A stretch of 64,000 nt of DNA. Origin: Cadophora sp. MPI-SDFR-AT-0126 (taxonomy: Eukaryota; Ascomycota; Leotiomycetes; Helotiales; Ploettnerulaceae). The DNA lies in contig JAGMVK010000013.1 in the NCBI GenBank assembly GCA_020747065.1, forward strand, positions 992,001 through 1,056,000, given 5' to 3'. Positions 1 to 10,121 of the stretch are shown in pieces. Within the stretch, counting starts at the first letter, position 1. Each line of letters opens with the position of its first letter. The translations under genes were made by a program, and so were the position numbers. Under the pieces are notes generated by a model that was given only the letters and a program-made list of their open reading frames with translations, was not told the DNA's origin and did not search any database.

Positions 1-416
1 CAATATCATTATCTAAATCCGAAATTGGTAGAGGCGCAGGAGCCAGACGTGCCTTTTTACTCTTCGATGTGAGGTTTGTAGCTATTCGAGATATTCGGCT
101 TCGCGTACTCGTCCTGCTATTGAGTCGAGAAATTTCGTTGTCGTCTTTTCGAGGGCCAGCCTTAATGGAGACCCGAGACTGCTTATGGTCAATAGCCATC
201 TAAATCAGGAGTGGTAGGGGTACCAACGCGTTCCCTTTCGAGATCGTCCAAATGTCCTTGGTCCATCTGCTCTGCCTCTTCGTGATCGATATCTGGTTCG
301 CCAATTGCTCCATCATGTATAGCCTTCTCGTTGTCTGAGGTGTACGCGGTAGATCCTGTCCCAGTAGTTCCATTTTCAAAGTCTGCGCCCTTTTCGAGGT
401 CGCTCGGGGCAGCCAT
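1..416 (-). CDS. N-terminal fragment of a gene running off the left edge, possibly an MFS transporter
   Basis: An ATG at 414-416 opens 75 acidic, low-complexity codons (begins MAAPSDLEKGADFENG) that stop at 189-191. A second minus-strand frame begins just after, at the ATG of 197-199, and stays open to the window edge (MAIDHKQSRVSIKAG, then an RTSTRSRISR stretch, ending PLPISDLDND). A 49-nt intron with donor GTTGGT and acceptor AAGCAG would join the two in frame, and a TTTAG acceptor directly precedes the second ATG. The charged, disordered tail followed by a DLDND-type segment resembles the cytosolic N-terminus of fungal DHA1-type MFS transporters, but no membrane segment lies inside the window, so this is a guess. 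The donor is weak, so a second start or a frameshift remains possible. Confidence 0.35.
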
Positions 417-2192
417 GGTGCCAATTTCGTCTTCTTGGAGTCAGTTGGAAAGGATGGTGGGGGATGTGTCAAAAAGGATTGTATTCGGTCGATGAGGCTG
501 CGAGTCAATAGAGCATGTCCATCGTACGATAGGAAGTGGGTTGTGAACAATCGCGGTCAGGCAAAGACAGAGAGAGAGAGAGGAGACAGAGAAGGATGCA
601 GCAGAGAGAGGAAGGAGATAGAGAGAGAGAGAGAGAGAGGAGAGCAGGATGCAGATACAAAAGAGACAGACCCAACACCTGCCTGTCTGCCTACCTTCTT
701 GACCTGGCCTGGCTGGCTGGCTTTCATGTTTGTGCAGATCGTGCAGTGCAAGCTGGTCGGCAAAGTGTTGCCGGGGATGGATGGAGGGAGAGTGGAGTGG
801 AAAGTTGACCCCAGCGCGGGATAAAAGAAGGGCGAGGAGCGAGCAGCAAGGCAAGGCAAGGGACCACCAGTTGTTGACCAACAGCGTCCAAATGGGCCGG
901 CCGCCAAAAGTACCAAGCTTTAGCCGAGACTCGATCTGATACTGTACGTGACTAGTCCCTGTATAAAATCTGCACAACCTGGCCGTGTGCATGCATATCG
1001 TTTTGTGCTGCTTTTGTGCTGCTTTGTGCAAATCATCTTTCCGCGCCAGTCAGCACTAGAGAGCTTGCGTGGCTTGCACAACTTGCACATCCCCGCAGCC
1101 AACATGAGTTGGATGGTATCGAATTCGAAGTCGGCTTCACGCCTTGCGTAGAATCTCAATTCAAGCCGTTATGACATTTCATATTAGTATCAAACTTTGC
1201 ATCAGACTTTGACACGAACCTTCGTGTTTCCAGAAAGCCATGATCTCCTCGATATCCACTCTATCCCCGGTCCCGACGGAGATGATCACCGTCAAAAGCA
1301 CCCCTTCAAGCTCAATAATCCCCTCACATATGGGCATGGGTGCTTCACCGCAACAACATCCAACAAAGTTGACGATGAGGCCACTGCACGATAGTTAACG
1401 GGCAATCGCTGTAAAACCGTTCTTGTGGACTTCACACTCATCACTATATTCGAATCAATAAGTAGCTTCCATTGGATTTCTATTCCGCAGCCTCGGGAAG
1501 CCGAATCCCTGGATTGGGAATTGGAGGTAGATAGCAAGCTTCATTTGGCGGCCAAAGAGACCTTGCATATCTACCCGAGTTGCTGCATGGTGTTACACAA
1601 CAAGACGGGGTTTCGTCATTTTTGCTGCATGCCTCCGCCGCTGAAGCAAACAGATTGTTTCTATGCACGCTTTGGTCTCGCCCGAGATGCATGCATGCAT
1701 GCTGCTGCCCTTGCGAGGTCGTAGTTGGATGGCACCTCATTTTGGTAATGGGAGGGGTGCAGTCACCTTCCTCATTCGCGAGCTGAACCTTATTTTGAGG
1801 TTGTCAACCACCATTTGAACCACACGACAGATTGTACTTGTATTCATTTTCTAAAAGCAGTATTGCGAGGGTCTAGAGGTCTACTGATGTTTGAATGAAA
1901 GCAAAATTCTGTACTGTTCGATTCGTATACCATGATACCTTCCTCGCACCATCTTATTGACCATTATCAAGATCTCAAAATTTGGGACATTCGCCAACTT
2001 GACCAAACCAGCATTTTTACGTTCGTTTCAAACGTTGTAAATCCAAATGCAGAATCCAAATCGAAGACTAAAAGAATGTTGCTTCACCCAATGCGGACAT
2101 CATGCATTCCAATGTTTCTTTACATGAAAGCCACAATTGGAATGTGCTGTTTACAAAGACAATTCTCCTGATTCTTTCAAGACCCACCAGAG
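417..2192. other. Intergenic region with a purine-rich GA tract
   Basis: No credible gene is seen on either strand. Positions 563-655 hold an imperfect (GA)n microsatellite with the complementary CT tract on the minus strand, which would lie in the 5' leader or promoter of the minus-strand gene at the left edge. Open frames here are repeat-driven (E/R-rich or S/L-rich) or short. Confidence 0.5.
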
Positions 2193-3517
2193 ATGTCTCC
2201 CAATCGTTTTTGGAGCGATCAATATCAACAAAATTGTCAAGGAGCCTCCACAAAGCAGCTGAGCAAGTTCGTCATATCGACAATGGAAGGCCTTGAGACG
2301 GAAACTTTCGCGGCGCTCGAGAGCAAACCATGGGATCCTATCGAACTCGTTCTTGCCTCAGCTAAAGGTAGATAATTCAATCATCAGATTCTACTTCACC
2401 ATATTGACGTCCTGTAGATTATGGCCCTGTCAGGCCGAGTAACTTGCAGGCCACCGCCAATTTCCCTCTTCATGCATTCTTCAATCGAGGGTCTTGGTCA
2501 TCGGTGAGTGATGAAGACTACAACTTAATCCGGCCGAGCATGCAACTCGCATCGAACCTGATCCAAGTCGGCATGCCTTACCTCTGCTCGTTCGTCCCGT
2601 CAAGCAGAGCTCACGACCACTTGGCGGATAGACGAGCCCACATCAAGAGTTCATATCAAATAGATCCACAGTTGTGGACCGAAGAAGATATCCATGAAAC
2701 CAGAGACGAGCTCCTCAGGATAGCTAACTGTGTTGACTGGGAACTAAATGATACGATAGCGAGGGACAACAAATGGCTGGGAATAACAAGACTCGTCACA
2801 AGCGAGAAATGGGGGTCGCCCTTAGAAAGATCTTTCAAGAGACGATATCATTAAGTCTGACATTGAGTTGACGGAGCAAGGCGCCACTCGCCGACGTCTA
2901 AAGGTGGGATTTATGCAGGAGTATGTGGACGCTCTCAAGAAATACCCGAGTGACAGTGAGGAACATCTTCGGGCAGCCTTTCTAGCTGCAATGACCATGA
3001 CCCATGAGATTGGACACATCGTTTGGCATGTCAGTACTTCCTCGATTTGATTCCTTCATCGTCCATTTATGTCATACTGATAGCCCTCCATCTGCAGCAA
3101 GATTTTCGGTCTATGGATTACGATCGAGACGGAGCAGAACCTTACTTCGCAGATTACAGCGTCTCCGAGCTAGGTTGCTGCTTCATTGCCAGCATCTTTG
3201 ATGGCAAGAACCCATTTGAATGTGGTAAACAAGTTCCAACCAACTTCACTCAAGCACTTTACTGGGAGAGAGTCCGCAAGTTGGACACCGATGAACTGTA
3301 CTGCACGGATTATTCCATGTCCATCCCGTACTTGGAGCAAATCCTCTCGCAAGAATCATGGGATCAACTTGATCCTACCCGACCGGACTTTCTGACTGAT
3401 GCTCAGAATATGCTCCACCCCGAAGATGACGTCTCAGATAAAGAGTTCTTGCCAGATGGAAGTCTTGATCTCGGGTACGGGTTTGGAATAGCACTCGCAT
3501 CAGCGAAGACACGGTAG
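2193..3517 (+). CDS. HEIGH-motif zinc metallopeptidase-like protein (5' part of a probably disrupted gene)
   Basis: Start ATG at 2193 (MSPNRFWSDQ). Exon 1 is 2193-2367, intron 2368-2417, exon 2 from 2418. A later exon reads AAMTMTHEIGHIVWH, splices at 3030-3097 (donor GTCAGT, acceptor CTGCAG), and continues QDFRSMDYDRDG then YSVSELGCCF. HEIGH followed about 28 residues later by the Glu of SELG fits an HExxH...E gluzincin-type zinc site, so peptidase activity is an inference from the motif. No signal peptide or membrane segment is visible. The frame changes near 2825: either a very short 31-nt intron (2795-2825, GTCACA...TTAG), a 94-nt intron (2732-2825), or a frameshift joins exon 2 to the HEIGH exon. 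With the 31-nt intron the protein would be 391 residues, ending at the TAG of 3515-3517. Protein-like sequence continues beyond that stop (see next entry), so the gene may be a pseudogene. Confidence 0.5.
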
Positions 3518-5257
3518 TGGACTATCTCGCATTACGATGGAACCCCGAAGGTCATATGGAAGTCAAACTTTGTCGACAGAAAGATTCGGAGTGATGAAAA
3601 ACTCAAAGACGTGACAGAGGCAGAGCTGAAATTAGCAATGTACGAGATCAACTTGATGAACCCTGGTGCATTTGAGGATTCAGGTGCCTTGTCCGATCTA
3701 TCAAACCAAAGGAATTTTGTCAACGGTCTTGTCGGCCTACCAGAATAATTGATGACGGTGTTGTCGATCTGGATTTGGTCAGTACAGGACGATTCGTGAA
3801 TCTAAATAATCCGAAGAGCGTTGAGATACTGTATAGACCGAGGCCAGGAGACTTCAGAGACATCTCCCAAGTTCGCGCTCGTCGCCATCGACATCGAACC
3901 GCCGCCACGAAACATTCTCATATCTCAAAAACTGATTGGCTCAGTAATTTCGATGTCGACTCATCAAAGTATGACAGCAAAATCCCCAAAGACTTTCAAT
4001 TTGGAGGTCCCAGAGAAGAATACCCACCAGGCAATGTCCTAGATCTCATCGCAAACAAGCAGCCCGAAATCATCACCAAAACAACCATCAAAGACGCGCA
4101 CAGATTCTGCATCGATCGCCACATCAACTTCGGGCGACTACTCCCAGCGACATACGTCGAGCAGAACCAAAAGCTTGATCGCACAAGGCCAGCAGATCGA
4201 GCCCTCATCGAGCGGATCAGACAGTTCTGTTTAGCGGAAGCTGAGAAGTTGTTTGAAGGCGATAATCAAGCGCTGTTGTATATTTTCTATGCTGGGATTA
4301 AGTACATTGATGATTGGAGCGAGGAAGATCTCAGAGAGAGGTGTATGGTTGAGGGATTAGACGGCAGTTGCAATGTGCGTGTCCTTCGACGACGTATCAG
4401 AGATCACTTGGTGAAGCATCTTCGGAACTTCGGGCAAGGACACAACATGTTAGCAGGCGACGAGGTCTTCCAAGCCACGGGATTTGTTGACGATGCTGAT
4501 CTAAACACCTGGACTGATTCAGACTGGACCGTTTTCTTTCGCATCAACAATCTGCCGATCTGTGGCAACAGACGGATCCGGATGGAACGACACGCTGCGT
4601 TCCAGAGAGAACAGATTGACGGTTTTGTAGACAGACGCCACGAAACCAACTTTGACAGTAAAAGATGCGTCCAAAGATGTGTCTACGGAATCGAAACTTA
4701 TGCCTGGGATGCGATCCTAGCTGGAAGTTCTGTCCAAGCTTTGAAAGGGGCGCTTTTCGAAGCTGGTCACTTCCCTTCTGACAGTATTTTACATTTGTAC
4801 TTTGGCAACGATCGCAGTACTCCATTAGAGGATGACAAGCCTCTCTCTTACTACGAGCCAGCAGATTGGAAGACTCTCTCCTTGGACATCACTCGGGCTG
4901 AAAAGCCCGATACGGTAATGGTAGACACTGAACCTCCTGTCATATTCTACAAGCCAAAAATACTCGGCATTCCCCACTGGCATAGAGCAGACAGCCATGC
5001 TGTATCCTTTGGCGATGGCTCGATCGCGCACCTTCCCAACAACCCCCGTATCCCCAAAGATAAAGACATCCAACACCACAACAATGCCCAACCCACCGTC
5101 ACCGAACTCCTCTCCTCAATCCACACCCGCGCGCAAGAGCTACTGCAGATCCAGTCCGCGTCTCAAGAGTGTGCGCTCGAGGTCTGTGGTTGAGATTTTG
5201 GATAGTTTGAGGGATTTGGAGGTTAGGGGGGAGATGGGGATGGGGGCGGTAAGGTGA
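3518..5257 (+). pseudogene. 3' part of the metallopeptidase-like locus, frame-shifted
   Basis: Directly after the TAG at 3515-3517, coding-like sequence continues in shifting frames: EDTVVDYLALRWNPEGHMEV in one frame, EKLKDVTEAELKLAMYEIN in another, then a long frame open from 3676 to 5193. That last frame has no ATG for roughly its first 200 codons, so it is an internal or terminal exon rather than a gene of its own. It contains NNPKSVEILYRPRPGDFRDI, then a SAP-like helix-turn-helix (WSEEDLRERCMVEGLDG, followed by VLRRRIRDHL), and ends near 5193. A further overlapping frame to 5257 (SVVEILDSLRDLEVRGEM) suggests another shift. A 209-nt intron (3475-3683, GTACGG...TTCAG) could alternatively bypass the stop in frame. 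I favour decay of a once longer protein, but sequencing error or unusual splicing is not excluded. Confidence 0.45.
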
Positions 5258-6017
5258 ATAGATCCGTGGGGATTGGGGAGGAAGAGAATGTGGATTTTCA
5301 TGGGGGGATATGTTTAGGGATTTGGAGGGGACGGTGTGAAGGAGGGGAGTACCCATTGTGTTGACGATGATAAGCGAGGTTATAGATTTTGGCGAGTTTG
5401 ATTAGGAGAGGAGTTGATATCTGGCCAACTGGCGATTAGGTGAGGCGTAAGGATTATGGTGTGATATTGAGACGCATCGAGTTTGGCTGTTACATCTCAT
5501 ATTAAGTGGTGTGAAAGACGACTTTCGCTTAGTTGAAATCCTTGCTCATATGGTTATTTAGGCTTGGAAGTAGCTAGCTTCCTTCTAATGTAATTGCTTC
5601 TCCAGTCTCTCAGTGTCGTTTGTTTTGTTTTGCTTTGTATTTGTACATCATGCTCCTGGTGGTAAAACTTTGCGTGGTCCAAACTTTATATAGTGTACTA
5701 CGTAATACCGGGTTGAGAATCGAAGTGATGTTGATTGCCCTTCCTCAGCTCATTTGGCTAAGGTCTTTTTCGATTCCCCAAACCGACTTCAGGGAATGAA
5801 ACGAGTGGTGACTGCGGCCTTAAGAGAATCTCGTCGCAAGTCTTCTATGTTAAATGAAATAAATAGATAGGTCGAAAGCTCTGCTGAAAATCTAGTAAAA
5901 GCGCATACACACTTTACTCTCCATCACGCTTTGTCACTTCTCCATGATGTTCCTCAGAGCAGCCGATCGGCCCTTCCTCAAATCATCGAGCATCCCTCTA
6001 CAAGTCCTCCATTCACC
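5258..6017. other. Intergenic region between convergent genes
   Basis: This is the 3' flank of the metallopeptidase-like locus (+) and of the F-box gene (-). It is AT-richer than the coding DNA. No gene is supported. Confidence 0.5.
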
Positions 6018-7298
6018 CTACAACGGCCACGGCGCATCACTCTCATCCATAATAATCAACTCCCCATCGCCCAACCCCTCCTCATGCCTCTCCTCCCCCA
6101 CCGCCTCCCTCGCCTCAACAGCCTTCTCAAAAACCCACCTCTCACCACTCTCCAACCCCTTCAAATCACCCTGCAAGAACACCACACACGCGCCCGCCTT
6201 ATCCAGATCCAGATCCTCGCTCAACCGACTCACGAATCCTTTCCAGCTACCTGTGTCGAGAAAGATACCGCCGTTGGCAGGCTGTCGGACGGCTTTCACG
6301 CCTTCGCCGCCGATGGTGACGAGTGTGAGAGTGGGTTTTTGGCGGATGAGAAAACCACAGAGGTCGGTCTCGGTGCTGATCATGCCTTGGAGTTGGAGGG
6401 TTGAGAGATGAGGAAATGTGTATTCGTCTGCAGCGAAGGATGCAAGCAGTGGTGCAATATCTACTTTCCGTCTGCCCTGGAATCCCAGCGAGAGATGCTT
6501 AAGTAATGGTGCAGAACGGAGACATTTCCCTAGATTTGTAAATGCTTGAGTGGCGTGTGTGTCATTCGGTAGATCGCTGTATTCCAGGAGGAGTACCAAC
6601 GTCGTCAGATTCCTGAATGCTGAAGAGATGAGAGCCATTTTCCTCTGGTTCTGGAAGAAGAATTCGAAGGGTAGACGATCGTGGGAGAATGAGGTGATGG
6701 ATAGGGTAGCGGAATTGGCAGCTATGGCATTCATAATCGAGCTCATGCGCTCCACGGTAGCTACTCGAGGAAGGAGCCGCGTGGAAGGGAATATCCAGAT
6801 GTTAGCTAGCAGATCCGGGACTCTGGGATCCCACTTTATGAAGGGGCAGAGCATCAAATTGATCTTGAGGGTCGTCAAATTCGGTAGATTTGCGAAGATC
6901 TCTGTCAATGTATCTTCATCACAGGACGTTGGAAGGTAGGTGTTTGTCAGTTGTTTGAAATGCTCATAGGCTTCCCACGCCGCGTACTGCTGGGTGAGAC
7001 GCTCTTCGGGTACCATCAAATACTGCAGGAAATAGGAGTTATGACGACCGGAGTACTCGTTCACTTCGCCGTGGTTAAAGTGGATGGCGTGGATGCGGTG
7101 GTTGAATGCTGGATGTGTGGAGATCCCTTTGAGATGCAGGGTATCGGGACGATGGGGAAGCGTTCTGAAGATGGGAGCGAGGAGGTATTCTTGTCCTAGA
7201 ATGGCCCATGATTTCGATGTTCGGCGAATCGATTTGAGGTCTTGGACTGGGAGGTGCCAGAGGATCACTCGACGGAGTTCATTGGGTAGCGTCTCCAT
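6018..7298 (-). CDS. F-box protein with leucine-rich C-terminal region
   Basis: Single-exon frame of 426 residues. The start chosen is the ATG at 7296-7298, because the F-box begins immediately (METLPNELRRVILWHLPVQD, then LKSIRRTSKSW); the open frame extends upstream but without family-like sequence. After the F-box come irregular leucine-rich stretches such as FANLPNLTTLKINLML, FRNLTTLVLLLEYSDL and SAPLLKHLSLGFQG, in the style of fungal F-box/LRR-like proteins. Such proteins normally bind Skp1 through the F-box and present substrates to an SCF ubiquitin ligase; the substrate here is unknown. The C-terminus is acidic (GDGELIIMDESDAPWPL). There are no membrane segments. It is convergent with the locus to its left. 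Confidence 0.8.
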   Translation of the reverse strand: METLPNELRRVILWHLPVQDLKSIRRTSKSWAILGQEYLLAPIFRTLPHRPDTLHLKGISTHPAFNHRIHAIHFNHGEVNEYSGRHNSYFLQYLMVPEERLTQQYAAWEAYEHFKQLTNTYLPTSCDEDTLTEIFANLPNLTTLKINLMLCPFIKWDPRVPDLLANIWIFPSTRLLPRVATVERMSSIMNAIAANSATLSITSFSHDRLPFEFFFQNQRKMALISSAFRNLTTLVLLLEYSDLPNDTHATQAFTNLGKCLRSAPLLKHLSLGFQGRRKVDIAPLLASFAADEYTFPHLSTLQLQGMISTETDLCGFLIRQKPTLTLVTIGGEGVKAVRQPANGGIFLDTGSWKGFVSRLSEDLDLDKAGACVVFLQGDLKGLESGERWVFEKAVEAREAVGEERHEEGLGDGELIIMDESDAPWPL

Positions 7299-8339
7299 CT
7301 GGGGAAGATGAGATTTAGGTTGCTTCAGCAAGGAATTGACCCTGAGATCTTTCCAAAAGAGAAGACTAAGAAAGATATGAGCTGTACCCACTTTCGATAT
7401 AATGTATGTTTTTATAAGCTCGATAGGCTTACCAAACTTAGGACTCCAGAACAAGATAAGCTGAGTATCGATGACAATTTGAGGGAGGCTGCTAGAAGGT
7501 CGGTGAAGCAAAGCGGATCTCAAAATTAGAAGCTGGATGAGACCTGTCAAGTAGCATGTGAGAGAGTAGTGATTTGAGTGTACACGAGGCTGAGTTCAGA
7601 ACTTATTTTGAGAAGGTTGTTGTGAACGATCAGCCTTGGAGCATAGCTGTCAGAATGAGGAGGGGCAAGTGGGGGTGGCGTCCCACTTCCTCGTCGAATG
7701 ATGGTTGGCTCGCTTCACAACAGACACCTCGGCTCAATCAGGGTAACATCCAAACAGTCATTCACCTGCAATTTTAGGATGCTGATTTGGGTAGTTTTAT
7801 TAGTCTTTGATCGAAAAGATTTGCTTATCGCGAGGTAGAATTCAGCTTTCCATGTCTCAGCTGCATTCTCCTCTTTTTCATCTGGAGCCTGGGTGCGAGG
7901 ACGTCGATCCAAAGCGGGATTCAATTTGTGTGGTTGATATTCAGACCACTATTCGTGAATGACCTGCAACTTCAATCAAAAGTTCAAAAGGCCTGTGAGT
8001 ATGGTTCCCGAAAATACGTAGGCGATGTGGTTGTGCATATTAGTTCTCTTCTTCATTGCCCGAAAGCCTACTATATTGGACATGAACGGCATGATCACAT
8101 ATTTTGTTACTCTTGTCAAATGCGACGATGGTATGATTTAGCCCCAGGCACCAGCCTCTGAATCCACCAAGTTCCAGCTCTTGTACAGTAAATGGAATAG
8201 AATTGAGACGGACTTTCCGCGAATTGTGTCACTGGGTTGAGCTCGCTTCAGCCTTGGCAAGCCGGTGGGAGGACACCTTGTACATGAATCTATCAGCGTT
8301 TACTCCCTCGATGTTCAAGTTCCATACCAGACTTTAAAA
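7299..8339. other. Divergent intergenic region
   Basis: This is the shared upstream DNA of the F-box gene (-) and the Hsp70-like gene (+). Short open frames occur but none looks protein-coding. Confidence 0.5.
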
Positions 8340-10121
8340 ATGAGGGAGAGAAGAGAATCCTCCGGTATCGTGGTACTCGCTGCCGGACTCATTCTTCTTC
8401 TACTCGTCATTTTCGGGCAATACGTCACCTCCCTTTTTTCCAGAACTGGATTTGATGATGGATATCCTGATCGCATCGATTCTGGCCCTGGTGAGTGATA
8501 TATCGCTCCAGCACATGACGAAACCCCCAGACTCTGACTTTTCATAGTTATCGGAATACATCTTGGAGTAGATCATTCTCGAGTCGGTTTCGTCAGCGGA
8601 TATAATTTCAAACCCATTTCCGATGAACAAGGTCGCACCGCTATCCCGAATTATGTCGCCTTTTCAAAAACCGAAAATTATATTGGCCCTCCCATGTTTG
8701 GGCTCGAAGCAAAGGACCAAATGGAGAGCAATCCCAAGAATACTTTATATGACTTCAGGTAAGTAGATATTCTTTCTCGCGACATTTTGAGGTGTTGACA
8801 CTGGATGCTCCTCAGACGAATGATGAGTCGCAATTCCTCGGACCCAGAAGTCCAAAAAGCGATCAAAGAACTACAGTACAGTGTTCTTGATGTTTTCAAT
8901 CCACTGGCTATTCGAGTAGACACCAAGAATGGCTACACCGTTTACATGCCGGAAAAGTTCAGCGCCATGATCTTGGAGAAGTTGAAAATTATAGCAGAGA
9001 AACATCTAAACACCACGGTCACAAACGTCGTCATCGCCATCCCGTACCAATTTGATGAGCAGCAACGGAATGCTACCATCGCAGCGGCGAAATTAGCAAA
9101 GCTGAATGTATTGAAACTGGTGGATGAGCCCTCTGCTATTGCATCTGCATACCGTCTCGACAAGACATATTGCGATGGTAAAGGGGAGGTGGTTGATTGT
9201 ACGTACATCATCTATGGGGACTATGGAAGAAGGCCACATGTCACTCTTCTACGAAGTGGAGTAGGCACCGAGGTCGTACTAGCAACCATCTTCGACAAAA
9301 GTTCGAGAAGTTCTTTCTGGGAATCACTTCTGGGACGAGTTCCTCTCTTAAAGTCAGAATCGCCAACAACCGAGTCGAAAGCTAAGGACATCATGGAACT
9401 CGTCAATCAACTCCTCTACGTCTCGAGCAAGGTGTGGAAAGACATTGATGGCCTCATCGTCATCACTGAGGATCCAGAACACACTTCCTCCGTTCAACAA
9501 ATTCTAAAAGCACATCACCCCAACTTGAAAGTCATCAAACCCTACGATGACTTCACACCCGACCAAGCGATCGTCTGCGGGGCATCCATAATCACCGACA
9601 ATATGTCAGGTCCACGCATAGAACCCTATTTCAATGATGTGGTGCTCCTTGGTCTTGGCATCCAGATGAGAAATGGCTCGTTCCTTCGTATCCTTCAGCG
9701 GAATTACGTTACGCCACTGCGAAAAATTGCGGTAGTGTCTGTGACGGTCGAAGATCAAAAAAAGATTTCTATACCCATTTATGAAGGGGAGCATGAATTG
9801 GCGTCGAGAAACCACCATCTGGGGGATATTGAGATTGACGTGTCGAGGTTTACTGCTGAGGTACAGGAGAAGTGGATGAGGGAGGTTGAAAAGAAAGGCA
9901 AGGTGGAGATCAAACTGAATTTCCACTTCGACACGAAGGAGGTTTTAACAGTGATGGTGAGAATGGGAGGGGGAAATATACAGGGTTTTCAGGGCCGGGT
10001 GATGGGACAGCAGTGGAGGTGGAGAGAACTTGAGGAGATTAGAAAAGAAGCGGAGGAGGCGAGAGAAGAGGAGTTTAGGCTTCCCGGGGAGGGGAATATT
10101 TGTTGGGGTAGGTCACATTGA
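8340..10121 (+). CDS. Membrane-anchored, degenerate Hsp70-like protein
   Basis: Three exons (8340-8490, 8548-8758, 8816-10121) join in frame to 555 residues; introns are 57 nt each with GTGAGT and GTAAGT donors. Residues about 9-30 form one hydrophobic segment (VVLAAGLILLLLVIFG) preceded by a basic MRERRE, a type II signal anchor that would put the rest in the ER lumen; several N-x-S/T sequons agree. The Hsp70 fold is recognisable: IGIHLGVDHSRVGF matches the phosphate-1 motif, VVIAIPYQFDEQQRNATIAA and KLNVLKLVDEPSAIASAYRL match the next conserved blocks, and ISIPIYEGEHELASRNHHLG matches the substrate-binding beta domain. The phosphate-2 motif DLGGGTFD is replaced by DYGRRPHV, the GGxTRxP block is not evident, and the helical lid is reduced to a short charged helix. 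ATPase activity is therefore doubtful; it may be a pseudo-chaperone. There is no KDEL-type end. Confidence 0.8.

Noticed and set aside
441..1031. 196-codon minus-strand frame
   Set aside because: Built on the CT/GA repeat and rich in S/L/C runs; no family-like sequence. It lies in the probable promoter of the left-edge gene.
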